64,000 nucleotides of DNA from Planctomycetota bacterium (GTDB taxonomy: Bacteria > Planctomycetota > Phycisphaerae > UBA1845 > PWPN01), in NCBI GenBank assembly GCA_022711465.1, contig JAKLEZ010000011.1, positions 147,969-211,968 on the forward strand, written 5' to 3'. Position numbers and translations under genes: made by a program. The notes under the pieces were generated by a model. It saw only the letters and a list, made by a program, of their open reading frames with translations. It had not been told where the DNA came from and did no database searches. The first letter of the stretch is position 1, and every line of letters begins with the position of its first letter. Below are positions 43,531 through 52,895 of the stretch, piece by piece.

Positions 43531-46383
43531 TTAATCGGCGATCTGATCGTCGTCGATGTCGCCGGTATAGCTCGACAGGGTCGCAACCAGGACGCACTCG
43601 CCGGCAGCAACAGTCGTATTGCTGTCAGCATCGTCGACGTACCAGACTGTTGTCGATGCGGTGCCGCGAACGATCACGACGAGATTCATATCGGCGATGC
43701 CAGCTGCAAATGGCTTGCCGCCGCCGCCAAACAGCGCGGCGAGTTCCGCAGCAGTATCGATGGCGTCGGTGGCATCCGTGACAATCCAGATCTCACCGTC
43801 CGCGACCACCTGGTTGCCGGTCGCGGTTGAGGCAACCGTACCAGCCGGTGCATCGTCGCCCACGAACGCCGTCAGATTCAGCACGTCTTCAGCGGCGAAA
43901 TCATTGACCACGTCAGCTCCGTTAGTGGCCGCAGTGGCAGCGAAGACCACGGTGTCACTGCCCGCGCCGAGGGTCAAATCGTCGTCGCCGGCGAGACCGG
44001 TGAGGGTGTCATCGCCGTCGCCGCCGCTGATCATGTCGACGCTGGCGGCTGCAGACCCGATGAGCGTGTCATCGCCTTCACCACCGGTGATCGTCGCACC
44101 GAGCGGCGCAACTGTGGCGGCGCTCATGGTCAGGTTGCCGGTGAGCGCCGAGGCATTGATGGCGTTGGTGGTCACGGCGGCAGCAAAGGTGAGGTTGTTA
44201 TCACCGACGACCGTCACGTTGCGGGTGTTGCCCGCAGTGTTCACCGTCACGGCACCGGTGAAGGTGCCCGCGGCGGTGTTCGTGTCGATGGTGACGTTCT
44301 CAATCTTGGCGAAGTCGGTGGTGCTCGCCATGGCGTTAGCCCCGGCGAAAGCGAAGGTCACGGCGTCGGTGGTCGCCGTTCCTGATACTTGGATGACCGC
44401 AGCACCCGTACTGGTCGAGTTCTCGTTCACGTTGACCGTGGTGCCGGTGGCAACGGTCAGCGTGTTGGCTCCGTCGATGCCCTCGGGCACATTGACGGTC
44501 GTAATGGTGCCGAAGAAGGTTGCCGCGATGTTACCCACCATCGCATTGCTGATCGTCAGGGCCTCGATGCCGGTCACATTGGTGAGCGCCGCGGCGGCGG
44601 CATCGGCATCGCCGCTCGACAGCGACAGCGTATCTGTGCCTTCGCCACCGGCGACGGTGTCAAGGGTGGCATCGGCGGCAATCGAGAACTGGCCGTCGGC
44701 GAAGATCGCGGTGTCATCGCCAGCCCCGAGCGTCAGGGTGGCCGCAGTGTTGCCCACCGTGACCGTATCATCGCCGGAGCCGGTGGTCACCGAGATTGCG
44801 GTCGGCGCACCGGTGGTGAGGGTGATAGCCCCGGTCGCAGTCCCGGCGGCCACTCCCTCCACGGTGTTGCCAAGGGCAGCGGTGATGGTCAGATCCGTAT
44901 CACCAGTGATATTAAGCGTCTCCAGCGCCGCAGCGGTGAGTGCCGCCATGGTGTTGGCGGAACCACTCGAGGTCACACTGATGGTCTCGACACCCGGGAT
45001 GGTGTACGTGCCGCCGGTGACCACGCTCAGGGCGAGGGTCAGAGCGTCAGCCGTACCCTGAACCGTGGTGGCCTGGAAGCCCAAAGTGACGTTCTGTGCG
45101 GTGCTGGTCACATTGACCGCCGGAATCGAGCCCAGGTTGTTGACCGTCTCGGCGCCGGCCGGAGCCAGGAAGTTCAGTGTGGTCAAGCCGGTGGTGTTGG
45201 CCGCATTGAGGACCGAGCCGCCGGCGGTGTCAGTGATGCTGATCGTCTCGATATTGGAGAGCGTCGGAGCCGGCCCGGCCAGAGCAGCCGTGAGGCTGAT
45301 CATCAGAGTATCGGTGCCGTCGCCGCCATCGGCCTTGTCGCTGCCAACCAGCTGGCCGTCGCTTGCGGTGAAGGTGTCGTCGCCGGTCGAGCCAACCAGG
45401 TTATCCAGCGGCGAGGCCGTGAAGGCCAGGCTGGTGCTGGTCACGTTCGCGGTCACCGTGGTGCTGGTCACCGTCTGAACCGGTGAACCACTGTCCTGCA
45501 CGGTCACGGTGAAGGTGTAAGCCCCCACACTACTGAGGGCCGGGAAGGTGACCACGGTGTTCTGAGCGGCGGCGTTCCCCAGCGTGGCGGGCGAACCGCT
45601 TGTCTGCAACCAGGAGAAGGTGTACGGCGGAGTACCTTCGGTCGGGGTAGCGGTCAGCGTCGCAGTCGCCGGGTAGGCCAACGAGTCGGGTACCGCGGAG
45701 GCGGCCACGGCCAGTGATGCCGGCGTGACGGTCACGACCACGTCATCGGTCGCGGTGACGGCCGGAGTGGCCGAATCGGTCACCGTAATGCGATAGGTGG
45801 TTTGGCCCAGGGCGGTGGTCGGCACGGTCGTGCTGGCGGCGGCCGGGGTGTCCGGATCGCCGTTCACGCCGCTGACCTTGGTCCAGGCGTAGGTCAGGGC
45901 ACCGGTTCCGCCGGTGCCGGTGGCGGTCAGGGTGACCACCGTGGTCCGGGTGACGGTCTGGTCAACGCCGGCGCCGGCCACGAGTGGTGGTATCGACGCG
46001 GTCGCGGTCACCGTCGTCGTGGCGGTCCCGCCCGCCGAGTCGGTCACCGTAATGGTGAACGTGTAGGTCCCGGCGGTGGTAATGGCCGCACTCGCCGTGG
46101 CCGCCGTGGGATTCGTGATGGTCACATCCGGTGCCACCGTCCAGGCATAGGTGTAAGGCGAGGTGCCGCCGGTCGCGGTGGCCGCCAGGGTCACGGTGTA
46201 CGAGCCGGCCACGCCGGTCGCCGGGACCGCGGTCGCACTGACCGAGAGAGGCGTAGGAATCGGGAAGAACGGGCAGCCCGACTGCATCAGCACGCCACCC
46301 ACGCCCAGCATCCCCACCCACGCAACAGCCGCAGGCAATGCCGCAGCGCGGATGAAACGTCTCTGTCTGCTAGTCCTACTCAT
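43531..46383 (-). CDS. large surface protein: PKD repeats plus RTX calcium-binding repeats
   Basis: This 950-residue exported protein has an N-terminal signal/anchor (to about residue 40). Three or four PKD/Ig-like repeats follow (about 45-330; YTVTLAATATGGTSPYTYAW and later copies). Then comes a long Thr/Ala/Gly-rich beta-helical region (330-780) and hemolysin-type repeats (GGEGDDTLIG, GGDGDDTLTG, LGAGSDTVVF) before a last compact domain ending SYTGDIDDDQIAD. It is very acidic, rich in Thr and Ala and nearly free of Lys, like S-layer and RTX adhesins. The start has GGAGG eight bases upstream. SGC near residue 35 is not a proper lipobox. Confidence 0.8.
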   Translation of the reverse strand: MSRTSRQRRFIRAAALPAAVAWVGMLGVGGVLMQSGCPFFPIPTPLSVSATAVPATGVAGSYTVTLAATATGGTSPYTYAWTVAPDVTITNPTAATASAAITTAGTYTFTITVTDSAGGTATTTVTATASIPPLVAGAGVDQTVTRTTVVTLTATGTGGTGALTYAWTKVSGVNGDPDTPAAASTTVPTTALGQTTYRITVTDSATPAVTATDDVVVTVTPASLAVAASAVPDSLAYPATATLTATPTEGTPPYTFSWLQTSGSPATLGNAAAQNTVVTFPALSSVGAYTFTVTVQDSGSPVQTVTSTTVTANVTSTSLAFTASPLDNLVGSTGDDTFTASDGQLVGSDKADGGDGTDTLMISLTAALAGPAPTLSNIETISITDTAGGSVLNAANTTGLTTLNFLAPAGAETVNNLGSIPAVNVTSTAQNVTLGFQATTVQGTADALTLALSVVTGGTYTIPGVETISVTSSGSANTMAALTAAALETLNITGDTDLTITAALGNTVEGVAAGTATGAITLTTGAPTAISVTTGSGDDTVTVGNTAATLTLGAGDDTAIFADGQFSIAADATLDTVAGGEGTDTLSLSSGDADAAAAALTNVTGIEALTISNAMVGNIAATFFGTITTVNVPEGIDGANTLTVATGTTVNVNENSTSTGAAVIQVSGTATTDAVTFAFAGANAMASTTDFAKIENVTIDTNTAAGTFTGAVTVNTAGNTRNVTVVGDNNLTFAAAVTTNAINASALTGNLTMSAATVAPLGATITGGEGDDTLIGSAAASVDMISGGDGDDTLTGLAGDDDLTLGAGSDTVVFAATAATNGADVVNDFAAEDVLNLTAFVGDDAPAGTVASTATGNQVVADGEIWIVTDATDAIDTAAELAALFGGGGKPFAAGIADMNLVVIVRGTASTTVWYVDDADSNTTVAAGECVLVATLSSYTGDIDDDQIAD

Positions 46384-46922
46384 TCTGTGGCCTCCATAAA
46401 AGAGCAACACAAACTGGCGTCTTCGACTCCCGATACCTCGGTCAGACGTGATCGCCCGGGGGCCGCCCCCGGCTGAGCCTCGCGAATCGACCGAGGCCGC
46501 TGCATCGCGTCCCTGCGAAGAAGACTATTCCTAAAAAAGAAACACAGAACACGCCGGCTCCGGCCGACATGTCCAACCCGGCAACATGCTCACGATTGCC
46601 GCAATTCCCACATCATCATAGGCTTCGCGCCAGAAACGCCCACGGTTCTGCGCCTTGAACCGCCGGTCGGCGCGATGACTTCAAACCTCCAGCCGCTTCC
46701 ATCCCCATCCTTCGAGGTGGCGCGGCCAGGTTCTCCACAGATCCTTAACCCGCGCCAATCTTACGACTTACCATCCTCTTGTCAAGCGCCCTTTTCGCTA
46801 TTTTCCGCACGACTGGGCATGGTCGTCCGAGAATACACCTTTGGACATTTATCGCCCGAAAGCCCGTCTCACAATAGAAAAAGCCGCGAAAATCAGCACT
46901 TACAGCGCCTGACGAAAACACG
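46384..46922. other. AT-richer intergenic region with promoter
   Basis: This 539-base region is more AT-rich than its surroundings. It holds the minus-strand promoter at 46758-46785, leaving a leader of about 370 bases before the surface-protein gene. No gene or clear terminator for the GH57 gene was found. Confidence 0.55.
46758..46785 (-). promoter_or_regulatory. promoter for the PKD/RTX gene
   Basis: On the minus strand TTGACA (46785-46780), a 16-base spacer and TAAGAT (46763-46758) are seen. It is one of the few perfect -35 hexamers in the window, in keeping with a highly expressed surface protein. Confidence 0.5.
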
Positions 46923-48116
46923 TCACCTTCCCCGCCCCGATCGACCTGTGGCTCGGCTGCGTAAGTTGTCCAACACGTTCATGAAGTTAATATAGGAATC
47001 ATACGGCGACTCGTAAGGGTTGAAGTGCTCGTGCACGGCGCCGTCCGCGAGGTATTTCGTGCACATATAGTAGAAATGGTCTGAGGTCTGAAGCTTACGC
47101 CAGTCTTGGAGAATCTTAGGGTCGCCGCAATTCCGGACCTCGCCCTCCATCCGGTACAGCTCGTGCAAGGCGTTCGACTGCATCGCGTTGCCCAGCCATG
47201 CGGACAGGTCCCGCTCGCTGTCCGCCCAACTGATCATGTGGGGAACATCGTACTCGCCCGACACCGGGTAAGCCTGAAGCAGATCCGAGGGGGTCATGAA
47301 GTCGTTGTCCGGGTTGGCCAGGATCAGGTCCGGCAGTTCGGCGAGGAACTCGAAGATCCCCGACTGGGCCCACTGATGTTCTCCCAGGGTCTCGTAATCC
47401 ATGAACAGATTGACCGTGTATCCGTTGCCGTTGACCTGGTCCACCCAGCGGGCGAACTTCTCAGCGGTCAACGGGTACTCGTTCCACCCGCGGTTGGAGA
47501 ACCGGAAGGCAATGTCGTCGCTCAACCGGTAGTTCTTCAGCAGCACGACGATCCGAGGCGCGTTCGGCGGCTTGTAGAGGTAACTCGGCGAGCGATAGCC
47601 CAGAATCCGGTCCACGCCTTCGGTGATGATCCCGCGGAAACCCATGCTCTCCACATAGTGAGCCACGTCGTTGTTGTAGATCAGCTCGGTGTTGCGAAAG
47701 ACCGTGGCCTTGCAGTTGAACAGGCCCTCGATGGCCTCCTGCTGCATCCGGACCTGTTCCGCAAACTCCCGGCGCGAGTAGAGGAAGCTCAACGAATGGT
47801 AGTAGGTCTCGGCCAGGAACTCGACGCAGCCGGTGCGGGCAAGTTCGCGGAACGAGTCGATGACCTCCGGGGAGTGCTTCTCCAGCTGCCCGATGGCCGT
47901 ACCGGTCAGCGAGAAGGCCAGCCGGACCTTGCCGGCGTGCTTGTTGATCAGTTCGAGGAGCAGCCGGTTGGCCGGCAGATACGCCTTCCGGGCCACTTTG
48001 TGGCACACCTCGGCGTTCCGGGCCTCGTCGAAGTAGTTCGTCCCGGTGTCGAAAACACTGTATCGCCGCAAGCGATAGGGCTGGTGGACCTGGAAGTAGA
48101 AGCACACCGAGGCCAT
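46923..48116 (-). CDS. glycoside hydrolase family 57 (alpha-amylase-type)
   Basis: This 397-residue intracellular enzyme begins with the GH57 hallmark FYFQVHQPYRL. It has the nucleophile region FRNTELIYNN (Glu144), GFRGIITEGVDRILGYRSP, and the acid/base region FMDYETLGEHQW (Asp240). Short single-domain GH57 proteins act on alpha-glucans such as glycogen or maltodextrin. No signal peptide is present. AGGTGAG precedes the ATG at 48116. It may use glycogen together with the hexomutase, but no glycogen genes adjoin. Confidence 0.9.
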   Translation of the reverse strand: MASVCFYFQVHQPYRLRRYSVFDTGTNYFDEARNAEVCHKVARKAYLPANRLLLELINKHAGKVRLAFSLTGTAIGQLEKHSPEVIDSFRELARTGCVEFLAETYYHSLSFLYSRREFAEQVRMQQEAIEGLFNCKATVFRNTELIYNNDVAHYVESMGFRGIITEGVDRILGYRSPSYLYKPPNAPRIVVLLKNYRLSDDIAFRFSNRGWNEYPLTAEKFARWVDQVNGNGYTVNLFMDYETLGEHQWAQSGIFEFLAELPDLILANPDNDFMTPSDLLQAYPVSGEYDVPHMISWADSERDLSAWLGNAMQSNALHELYRMEGEVRNCGDPKILQDWRKLQTSDHFYYMCTKYLADGAVHEHFNPYESPYDSYINFMNVLDNLRSRATGRSGRGR

Positions 48117-48267
48117 GTCTCACCTGCTGGCGTCACACGGGTTACCGCGAGGCTTCCGCAGACCCAACCACGGTACCCGGACGCCCTCGCCTTGATCCCG
48201 TGTTCGCACCGCCCGTTCCCATTCGGAACAGTATACGATCGGGGAGGATGCGTCCATAGTCGGCGGG

Positions 48268-49353
48268 TCATCGGTTGGCGCTGATCGGCGAGGGTATCGG
48301 GCAGGAGGGCGAGGCGGCATCCCGCGCCGGCTGGGCTTGAGCCGGATCTGGGCTGAAGGTCGTGATCGCAGGCGGCGACGACACGGGGGCCAGATGCTCA
48401 TCGAAGAAGGTCGTCGTTCGGACCGCGTAGTACTCGGGGCAGATCACCACCGACTGGTTGTGCTTGGCCTTGGGCACCACCCAGAGCCACTTCGGTGGCG
48501 GAGCGGAATCGTAGAGGAGCTGCGACTGCTCAACCGGGATGTAGCTGTCCCTCTCGCCGTGAATGAACAGGATCGGCAGTCCCGGTCGCATTCGCCGGAG
48601 GGCCTTCAGGACCGACGGGAAGTTGCAGTGCAGCTTCCGCCTGCATTCCCGGAAAAGCAGCCAGCGAAGGAACCGCCAGAACTGCGGAGGGTGGTTCTCA
48701 TAGACGAACCGCACCTTGGCGAAGATGTACGCCCACCGCTTCATGAAGTGTTCCAGCGTGGTGTCCGAGCTGAACGCCCCGTCGGTGATGACGGCCCTGA
48801 TGGCCGGATTGTGCTGCGCCGCCAGGATGGCCGCCCCGGCACCGCGAGAGATGCCGAACAGACCGATGGCCACCGGGCGCTGCTGCTCCTCCAGCCAGTC
48901 CTCGACGAAGGCGATCGCCCCGAGCATGTCGTCCACTTCTCGATCGGTGGGCCATTGGCGCGGCTGGTATCCGGGCTCGCAGCTCGACTCGCCATGGCCG
49001 CTGAAGTCAAATGCAAAGATGTCGTATCCCGACTTCAACAGCGGTCGACAGTACCGGGCGCAGCTGTACATGTCGCTGGAGAACTCATGGGCGAAGATGA
49101 TCATGCCCTTGGGCCGCCCGCCGTGCTGGCCCTGAAGAAACATGCCGCACAGATTCAGGTTGTCGAAGGCCCGGAAGGTCACCGGCTTGCCGTCAATCCG
49201 CTCGAAATCGCGCGGGCCCATGGCCAGGGGCGGCGGTGTGTCGCGGATGATGTTGAGCATGATCTTGACGTACTTGCGCAGCACCAGCCAGGCGATGACG
49301 ATTAGAATGACCACCGTGGCGGCAAAGGAGAACAAGGCCCAGTTGCGGACCAT
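48268..49353 (-). CDS. membrane-anchored alpha/beta hydrolase
   Basis: This 361-residue protein has one N-terminal transmembrane helix (FSFAATVVILIVIAWLVL) and an alpha/beta hydrolase domain. Motifs are GMIIFAHEFSSD (oxyanion region), FDFSGHGESS, the nucleophile elbow GISRGAG, FIHGERDSYIP (acid) and AKHNQS (His). This is the DUF/BAAT-like peptidase_S9-type fold; substrate unknown. The Pro/Ser/Ala-rich tail of about 40 residues is disordered-looking. ATG 49353 is chosen because the helix follows at once; a TTG at 49416 in frame would add WVLGGWWQY-type residues and cannot be excluded. Confidence 0.8.
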   Translation of the reverse strand: MVRNWALFSFAATVVILIVIAWLVLRKYVKIMLNIIRDTPPPLAMGPRDFERIDGKPVTFRAFDNLNLCGMFLQGQHGGRPKGMIIFAHEFSSDMYSCARYCRPLLKSGYDIFAFDFSGHGESSCEPGYQPRQWPTDREVDDMLGAIAFVEDWLEEQQRPVAIGLFGISRGAGAAILAAQHNPAIRAVITDGAFSSDTTLEHFMKRWAYIFAKVRFVYENHPPQFWRFLRWLLFRECRRKLHCNFPSVLKALRRMRPGLPILFIHGERDSYIPVEQSQLLYDSAPPPKWLWVVPKAKHNQSVVICPEYYAVRTTTFFDEHLAPVSSPPAITTFSPDPAQAQPARDAASPSCPIPSPISANR

Positions 49354-49625
49354 GTACTGCCACCAGCCGCCCAAGACCCAGTCAGCCAGACAAAAGTGAA
49401 GGTAGCTTCCTGCCAAGGAACCAGACGCCCTCGTGCCCGCTTTCTCCCAGAATGATCGCGCCAGGCTCCTATTATGACCGCACCGGCTCCGCGTTCAAGT
49501 GGGCCCGGTCAGGATGGGACCCCGCGGCCGGGAGCCGGGCGGATCGATCGGTCAGCTACCGACCGGCTCGATCCAGCGGTATGATGCGCGGCGGTCAGGC
49601 CGGCTCTTGCCGGGAGGAGCGTCTC

Positions 49626-50471
49626 ATGAGACTGGCGACTTGCAGCGAACCGTGGCGTAATGCGGCGATCGAAGACGTCTTCGCCACCGCGGCCGAGATC
49701 GGTTTCGACGGCGTCGAGTTGGCCCCGTTCACCATGGCCGACCATGTGGCCGAGATTGCCCCCAGCCGGCGAAAGCAGATCGTGAAGGCGGCCGCCGACG
49801 CCGGGGTCGAAATCGTCGGCCTGCACTGGCTGTTCGTCTCGCCCAAGGGGCTGCACCTGACGACGCCCGATGCGTCCGTTCGCCAGCGGTCCGCGGACTA
49901 CCTGAAGGCCCTGGTCGACTTCTGCGGAGACGTCGGCGGGAAGGTGATGGTCTTCGGTTCGCCCAAGCAGCGGAGCATTGAGCCGCCGGTGACCTTCGAG
50001 GAGGGCTGGAAACGGGCCAAGGACGTCTGGGCTTCGGCCGGCGACACGCTGGCGGCCCGAGGAGTGACCTTGTGCCTCGAAGCCCTGGCTCCGGCCGAGA
50101 CCAACTTCATCAACACGATCGAACAGGCGGCGCGAATGGCCGACGAGATCGGACACCCCAACATCGACATCATGCTGGACTGCAAGGCCATGTCCTCGAT
50201 GCCCGAGGGGGTGATCGGCACCATCCGGCGGTTCGGCAGACGGGCCAAGCATTTTCACGCCAACGAGGCGGCAGGCAAGGGCGTGGGAATGCCCATCGGC
50301 GAGGGCGAGCCGGCCGGTCTCGACTTCAAGGCGGTCATGAAGACCCTGGTCGAGTCCGGCTTTGATCGCTGGGTCTCGGTGGAGCCGTTCGACTACAAGC
50401 CCGATCCGACCACCGTGGCCCGGACCGCGATTCGAACGCTGAGAGAGGCGTTGGCGGCCGCCAGGAAGTGA
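49626..50471 (+). CDS. sugar phosphate isomerase/epimerase (TIM barrel, AP-endonuclease-2 fold)
   Basis: This 281-residue protein has the xylose-isomerase-like barrel: IGFDGVELAPF, IVGLHWLF, GGKVMVFGSPKQR, VTLCLEALAP, IDIMLDCKAMSS, AKHFHANEA and WVSVEPFDY, with Glu, Asp, His and Glu ligands at the usual strand ends. Members act on sugars, inositol or their phosphates. GGGAGGAG precedes the ATG. It is the first gene of an apparent operon with the DUF6807 and uracil-DNA-glycosylase genes, which are 82 and 10 bases apart. Confidence 0.85.
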   Translation: MRLATCSEPWRNAAIEDVFATAAEIGFDGVELAPFTMADHVAEIAPSRRKQIVKAAADAGVEIVGLHWLFVSPKGLHLTTPDASVRQRSADYLKALVDFCGDVGGKVMVFGSPKQRSIEPPVTFEEGWKRAKDVWASAGDTLAARGVTLCLEALAPAETNFINTIEQAARMADEIGHPNIDIMLDCKAMSSMPEGVIGTIRRFGRRAKHFHANEAAGKGVGMPIGEGEPAGLDFKAVMKTLVESGFDRWVSVEPFDYKPDPTTVARTAIRTLREALAAARK

Positions 50472-50553
50472 TGCCCGTGGGGGCCAGGTCGACGGCGCAG
50501 AGCGGAAACGGAGTGACGCAGGCGTGAGGCCTCATTGCACACAGGAGAGAATC

Positions 50554-51837
50554 GTGCGTTTGACGACACATGTCCAGCGGATGCGGGAGATGCCCTTGTG
50601 GGTAGCTCTGTACCTGATCGCGGCAGCCGGGGCATCTGGCGCCGACAGCGGGCTCGAGGTCCGGTTGAGCGGCGGGGACAAGGGTCTGCCCGCCGGCTTC
50701 GTCCACTGCCGGCCGGCCGGAGCGAGCCAGGCCGGGGCGATCTACATGCTCAAGGATGCGGCCGGCCGGGAATGCCCCGGGCAAGTCGATCAGGAGGGGC
50801 GGCTGTGGTGGTATGCCTCGGCGATCAAGGCCGGCAAGACCGCCAGTTGGCAGGCCCGGCTCCTGGGTGCGATCAAGGATCGTCCTGACCTGGCCGTCGT
50901 CCAGGTCAAGCAGACCAGCGAGGATGGGTACGAAATCACCCTTGACGGCAAGCCGTTCACCACGTTCAACCTGGCCCCGGAAGAAGCCAAGCCCTACCTG
51001 TGGCCGGTGATCGGGCCCACCGGCGACCCGGTCACCCGGGCGTATCCGATGAAGGACCAGCCCGGCGAGCGCAAGGACCACATTCATCATCGCTCGATCT
51101 GGGCGGCGTGGGGCGAGATCCGCTCCGAAAAGACCGGCAGGATCACGAACTACTGGGCCCAGGCCAAGACGCTGGATCAGCAGGATCGCCAGATCGTCCG
51201 CAAGGTGACCGCGGCGGTGAGCGGGCCGGTCTTCGGCCAGATCGTGGCCGAGATCGATTGGACGGCGGCCGGCGGCATCCGGGAGTTCAGCGAGACCCGG
51301 ACCTACACCTTCTTCAGGGGCGATGACCACACCCGGGTGATCGACGTGCGCAACCTGTTCCACTTCGACGACGGCGACGTGACCTTCGAGGATACCAAGG
51401 AAGCCGGTATACTCTCTTTGCGGGTTGCAACCTCTATGGACGAGCAGGCCTTGGAAGGCAAGAAGCCCGGTAAGGGCCACATGACCAACTCCGCAGGCAA
51501 AGTCGGAGCCAAAGGATGCTGGGGCCAGCCGGCCGAGTGGTGCGACTACGTCGGACCGGTCAACAACCGGACGGTTGGTATCGCCGTGTTCGACGCCCCG
51601 ACGAATATGAGGCATCCGCCACGCTGGCACATCCGCGAGTATGGGCTGTACGCGGTCAACCCCTTCGCCCTCAAGGACTTCACCGGCGACAAGGGCAAGA
51701 ACGGTGCCCAGACCTTCAGGAAAGGCGAGAAGGTGGAGTTCAACTACCGGATCCTCATTCACCAGGGCGACACCCAGGAGGCCCGCGTGGCCGACCAGTA
51801 CCGGCTCTACAGCGAGCGGCTCAAGACCGTCCAGTGA
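50554..51837 (+). CDS. exported PmoA-family (DUF6807) protein
   Basis: This 427-residue protein has a signal peptide (hydrophobic PLWVALYLIAAAGASG) and the PmoA-like domain PF14100 with its signature DHIHHRSIWAAWGE, RVIDVRNLFHFDDGDV, WCDYVGPVNNRTVGIAVFD and PFALKDFTG. Despite the family name it has nothing to do with particulate methane monooxygenase here; the family is abundant in Planctomycetota next to sugar enzymes. The start is GTG 50554, with AGGAGAG upstream. Function unknown. Confidence 0.85.
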   Translation: MRLTTHVQRMREMPLWVALYLIAAAGASGADSGLEVRLSGGDKGLPAGFVHCRPAGASQAGAIYMLKDAAGRECPGQVDQEGRLWWYASAIKAGKTASWQARLLGAIKDRPDLAVVQVKQTSEDGYEITLDGKPFTTFNLAPEEAKPYLWPVIGPTGDPVTRAYPMKDQPGERKDHIHHRSIWAAWGEIRSEKTGRITNYWAQAKTLDQQDRQIVRKVTAAVSGPVFGQIVAEIDWTAAGGIREFSETRTYTFFRGDDHTRVIDVRNLFHFDDGDVTFEDTKEAGILSLRVATSMDEQALEGKKPGKGHMTNSAGKVGAKGCWGQPAEWCDYVGPVNNRTVGIAVFDAPTNMRHPPRWHIREYGLYAVNPFALKDFTGDKGKNGAQTFRKGEKVEFNYRILIHQGDTQEARVADQYRLYSERLKTVQ

Positions 51838-51847
51838 GGGGCACATC

Positions 51848-52456
51848 GTGCCGCGTTCCCGACGTCGGCTCTTCCAGCAGCTCTGCAACGACGCCGCCCG
51901 ATGCCGGGCCTGCCAGCGAATGACCTCCCGGCAAGCGGTGCTGGGGCCGCTCAACGGGACCCTCACGCCCAAGGTCCTTTTCATCGGCGAAGCGCCTGGG
52001 CGGCTGGGGGCCGATCGCAGCCGGCAGCCGTTCAGCGGCGATGCCTCCGGCCGCAACTTCGAGACCCTGCTGGCATCCGTGCGGCTGTCCCGCGAAGAGG
52101 TGTTCATCACCAACGCGGTGCTCTGCTGCCCAGCCGATGATCAGGGCAACAACCCCCCGACCGCCGCCGAGATCCGCAATTGCCTGCCGTTCCTGCAACG
52201 AACCCTCGAGTTGCTCCGCCCGCCAATCGTGGTCACGATCGGTACGGTGGCCATGCGAGCCGTGACCCGACTGGCCAACCGAGCCCTTGGGCCGGCGCCC
52301 GGCGCCCGTTTGTCCGACGTGGCCGGCCGAACCATCGAGTGCGGCACGTTCCGGTGGCTCCCCCTGTACCACCCCAGCCCTCGAGTACTCCACACCGTCC
52401 GCACCCTGGCTCAACAGCGGGCCGACTTCAAGATCCTGAGCGATCTGGTTGGGTGA
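51848..52456 (+). CDS. uracil-DNA glycosylase, family 4/5-like
   Basis: This 202-residue cytoplasmic protein belongs to the Fe-S uracil-DNA glycosylase group. It has Cys19 and Cys22 (CRAC), the GEAPGRLGADRSRQPFSGDA motif, NAVLCC followed 17 residues later by NC (likely other cluster ligands), IVVTIGTVAM and the HPSPRVLHT DNA-binding motif. It removes uracil from DNA for base-excision repair. The start is GTG 51848, with GAGGGG upstream. It is ten bases after the DUF6807 stop and probably cotranscribed, an odd pairing of repair and sugar genes. Confidence 0.85.
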   Translation: MPRSRRRLFQQLCNDAARCRACQRMTSRQAVLGPLNGTLTPKVLFIGEAPGRLGADRSRQPFSGDASGRNFETLLASVRLSREEVFITNAVLCCPADDQGNNPPTAAEIRNCLPFLQRTLELLRPPIVVTIGTVAMRAVTRLANRALGPAPGARLSDVAGRTIECGTFRWLPLYHPSPRVLHTVRTLAQQRADFKILSDLVG

Positions 52457-52895
52457 CCCTCATCCATCGCCGGAGAGGCGGCTCCCGTTTGGCCGGCAGG
52501 GCCAACGATCGCCGTCCCCGCACGGGTCTCCGCGGTTTCGGCAGAGCCAGCACGCACTTGGGCTTGTCCCCGGGAGTGGCGCCGTCGGAAGGTGAAATCA
52601 CGACCGCGTGCCGATCGTCGCGGCGTTGGGCTTGACCACTCGGCCATCCCGGTTCATGCTCAAGGAGCCGAAGCAGTCCAGCACCGGCAGGATCCGGCTT
52701 CGAGGTCGCTGTCCCGGAGGATCAAGGCATGGGCCTCCGGTATCTTCAATCCGGACCCCCGGAGCGCCTACCTCCTTGTGAGTTCTGCTTCGGCGTTTTT
52801 GTCCCGACCGAGTGGGGACGAAGCCCCAGGCCGCCCCCCTCACCCCAGGGCGGGTATGTCCGCCGGCCAATGTCCCCAGAACCTGAGGAGGTTCC
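52457..52895. other. intergenic region without a recognisable gene
   Basis: In 439 bases there is only an imperfect hairpin at about 52786-52830 (GCTTCG/CGAAGC outside, GTCCC/GGGAC inside, TTTTT on one side) and the ribosome site of the downstream gene. Open frames look spurious. Confidence 0.5.

Noticed and set aside
43619..46476. Long plus-strand frames over the PKD/RTX gene
   Set aside because: Low-complexity antisense reading of Thr/Ala codons; the minus strand has a signal peptide, Shine-Dalgarno, promoter and terminator.
50335..52113. 592-codon minus-strand frame over the DUF6807 region
   Set aside because: It overlaps three clear plus-strand genes with known motifs and has none itself.
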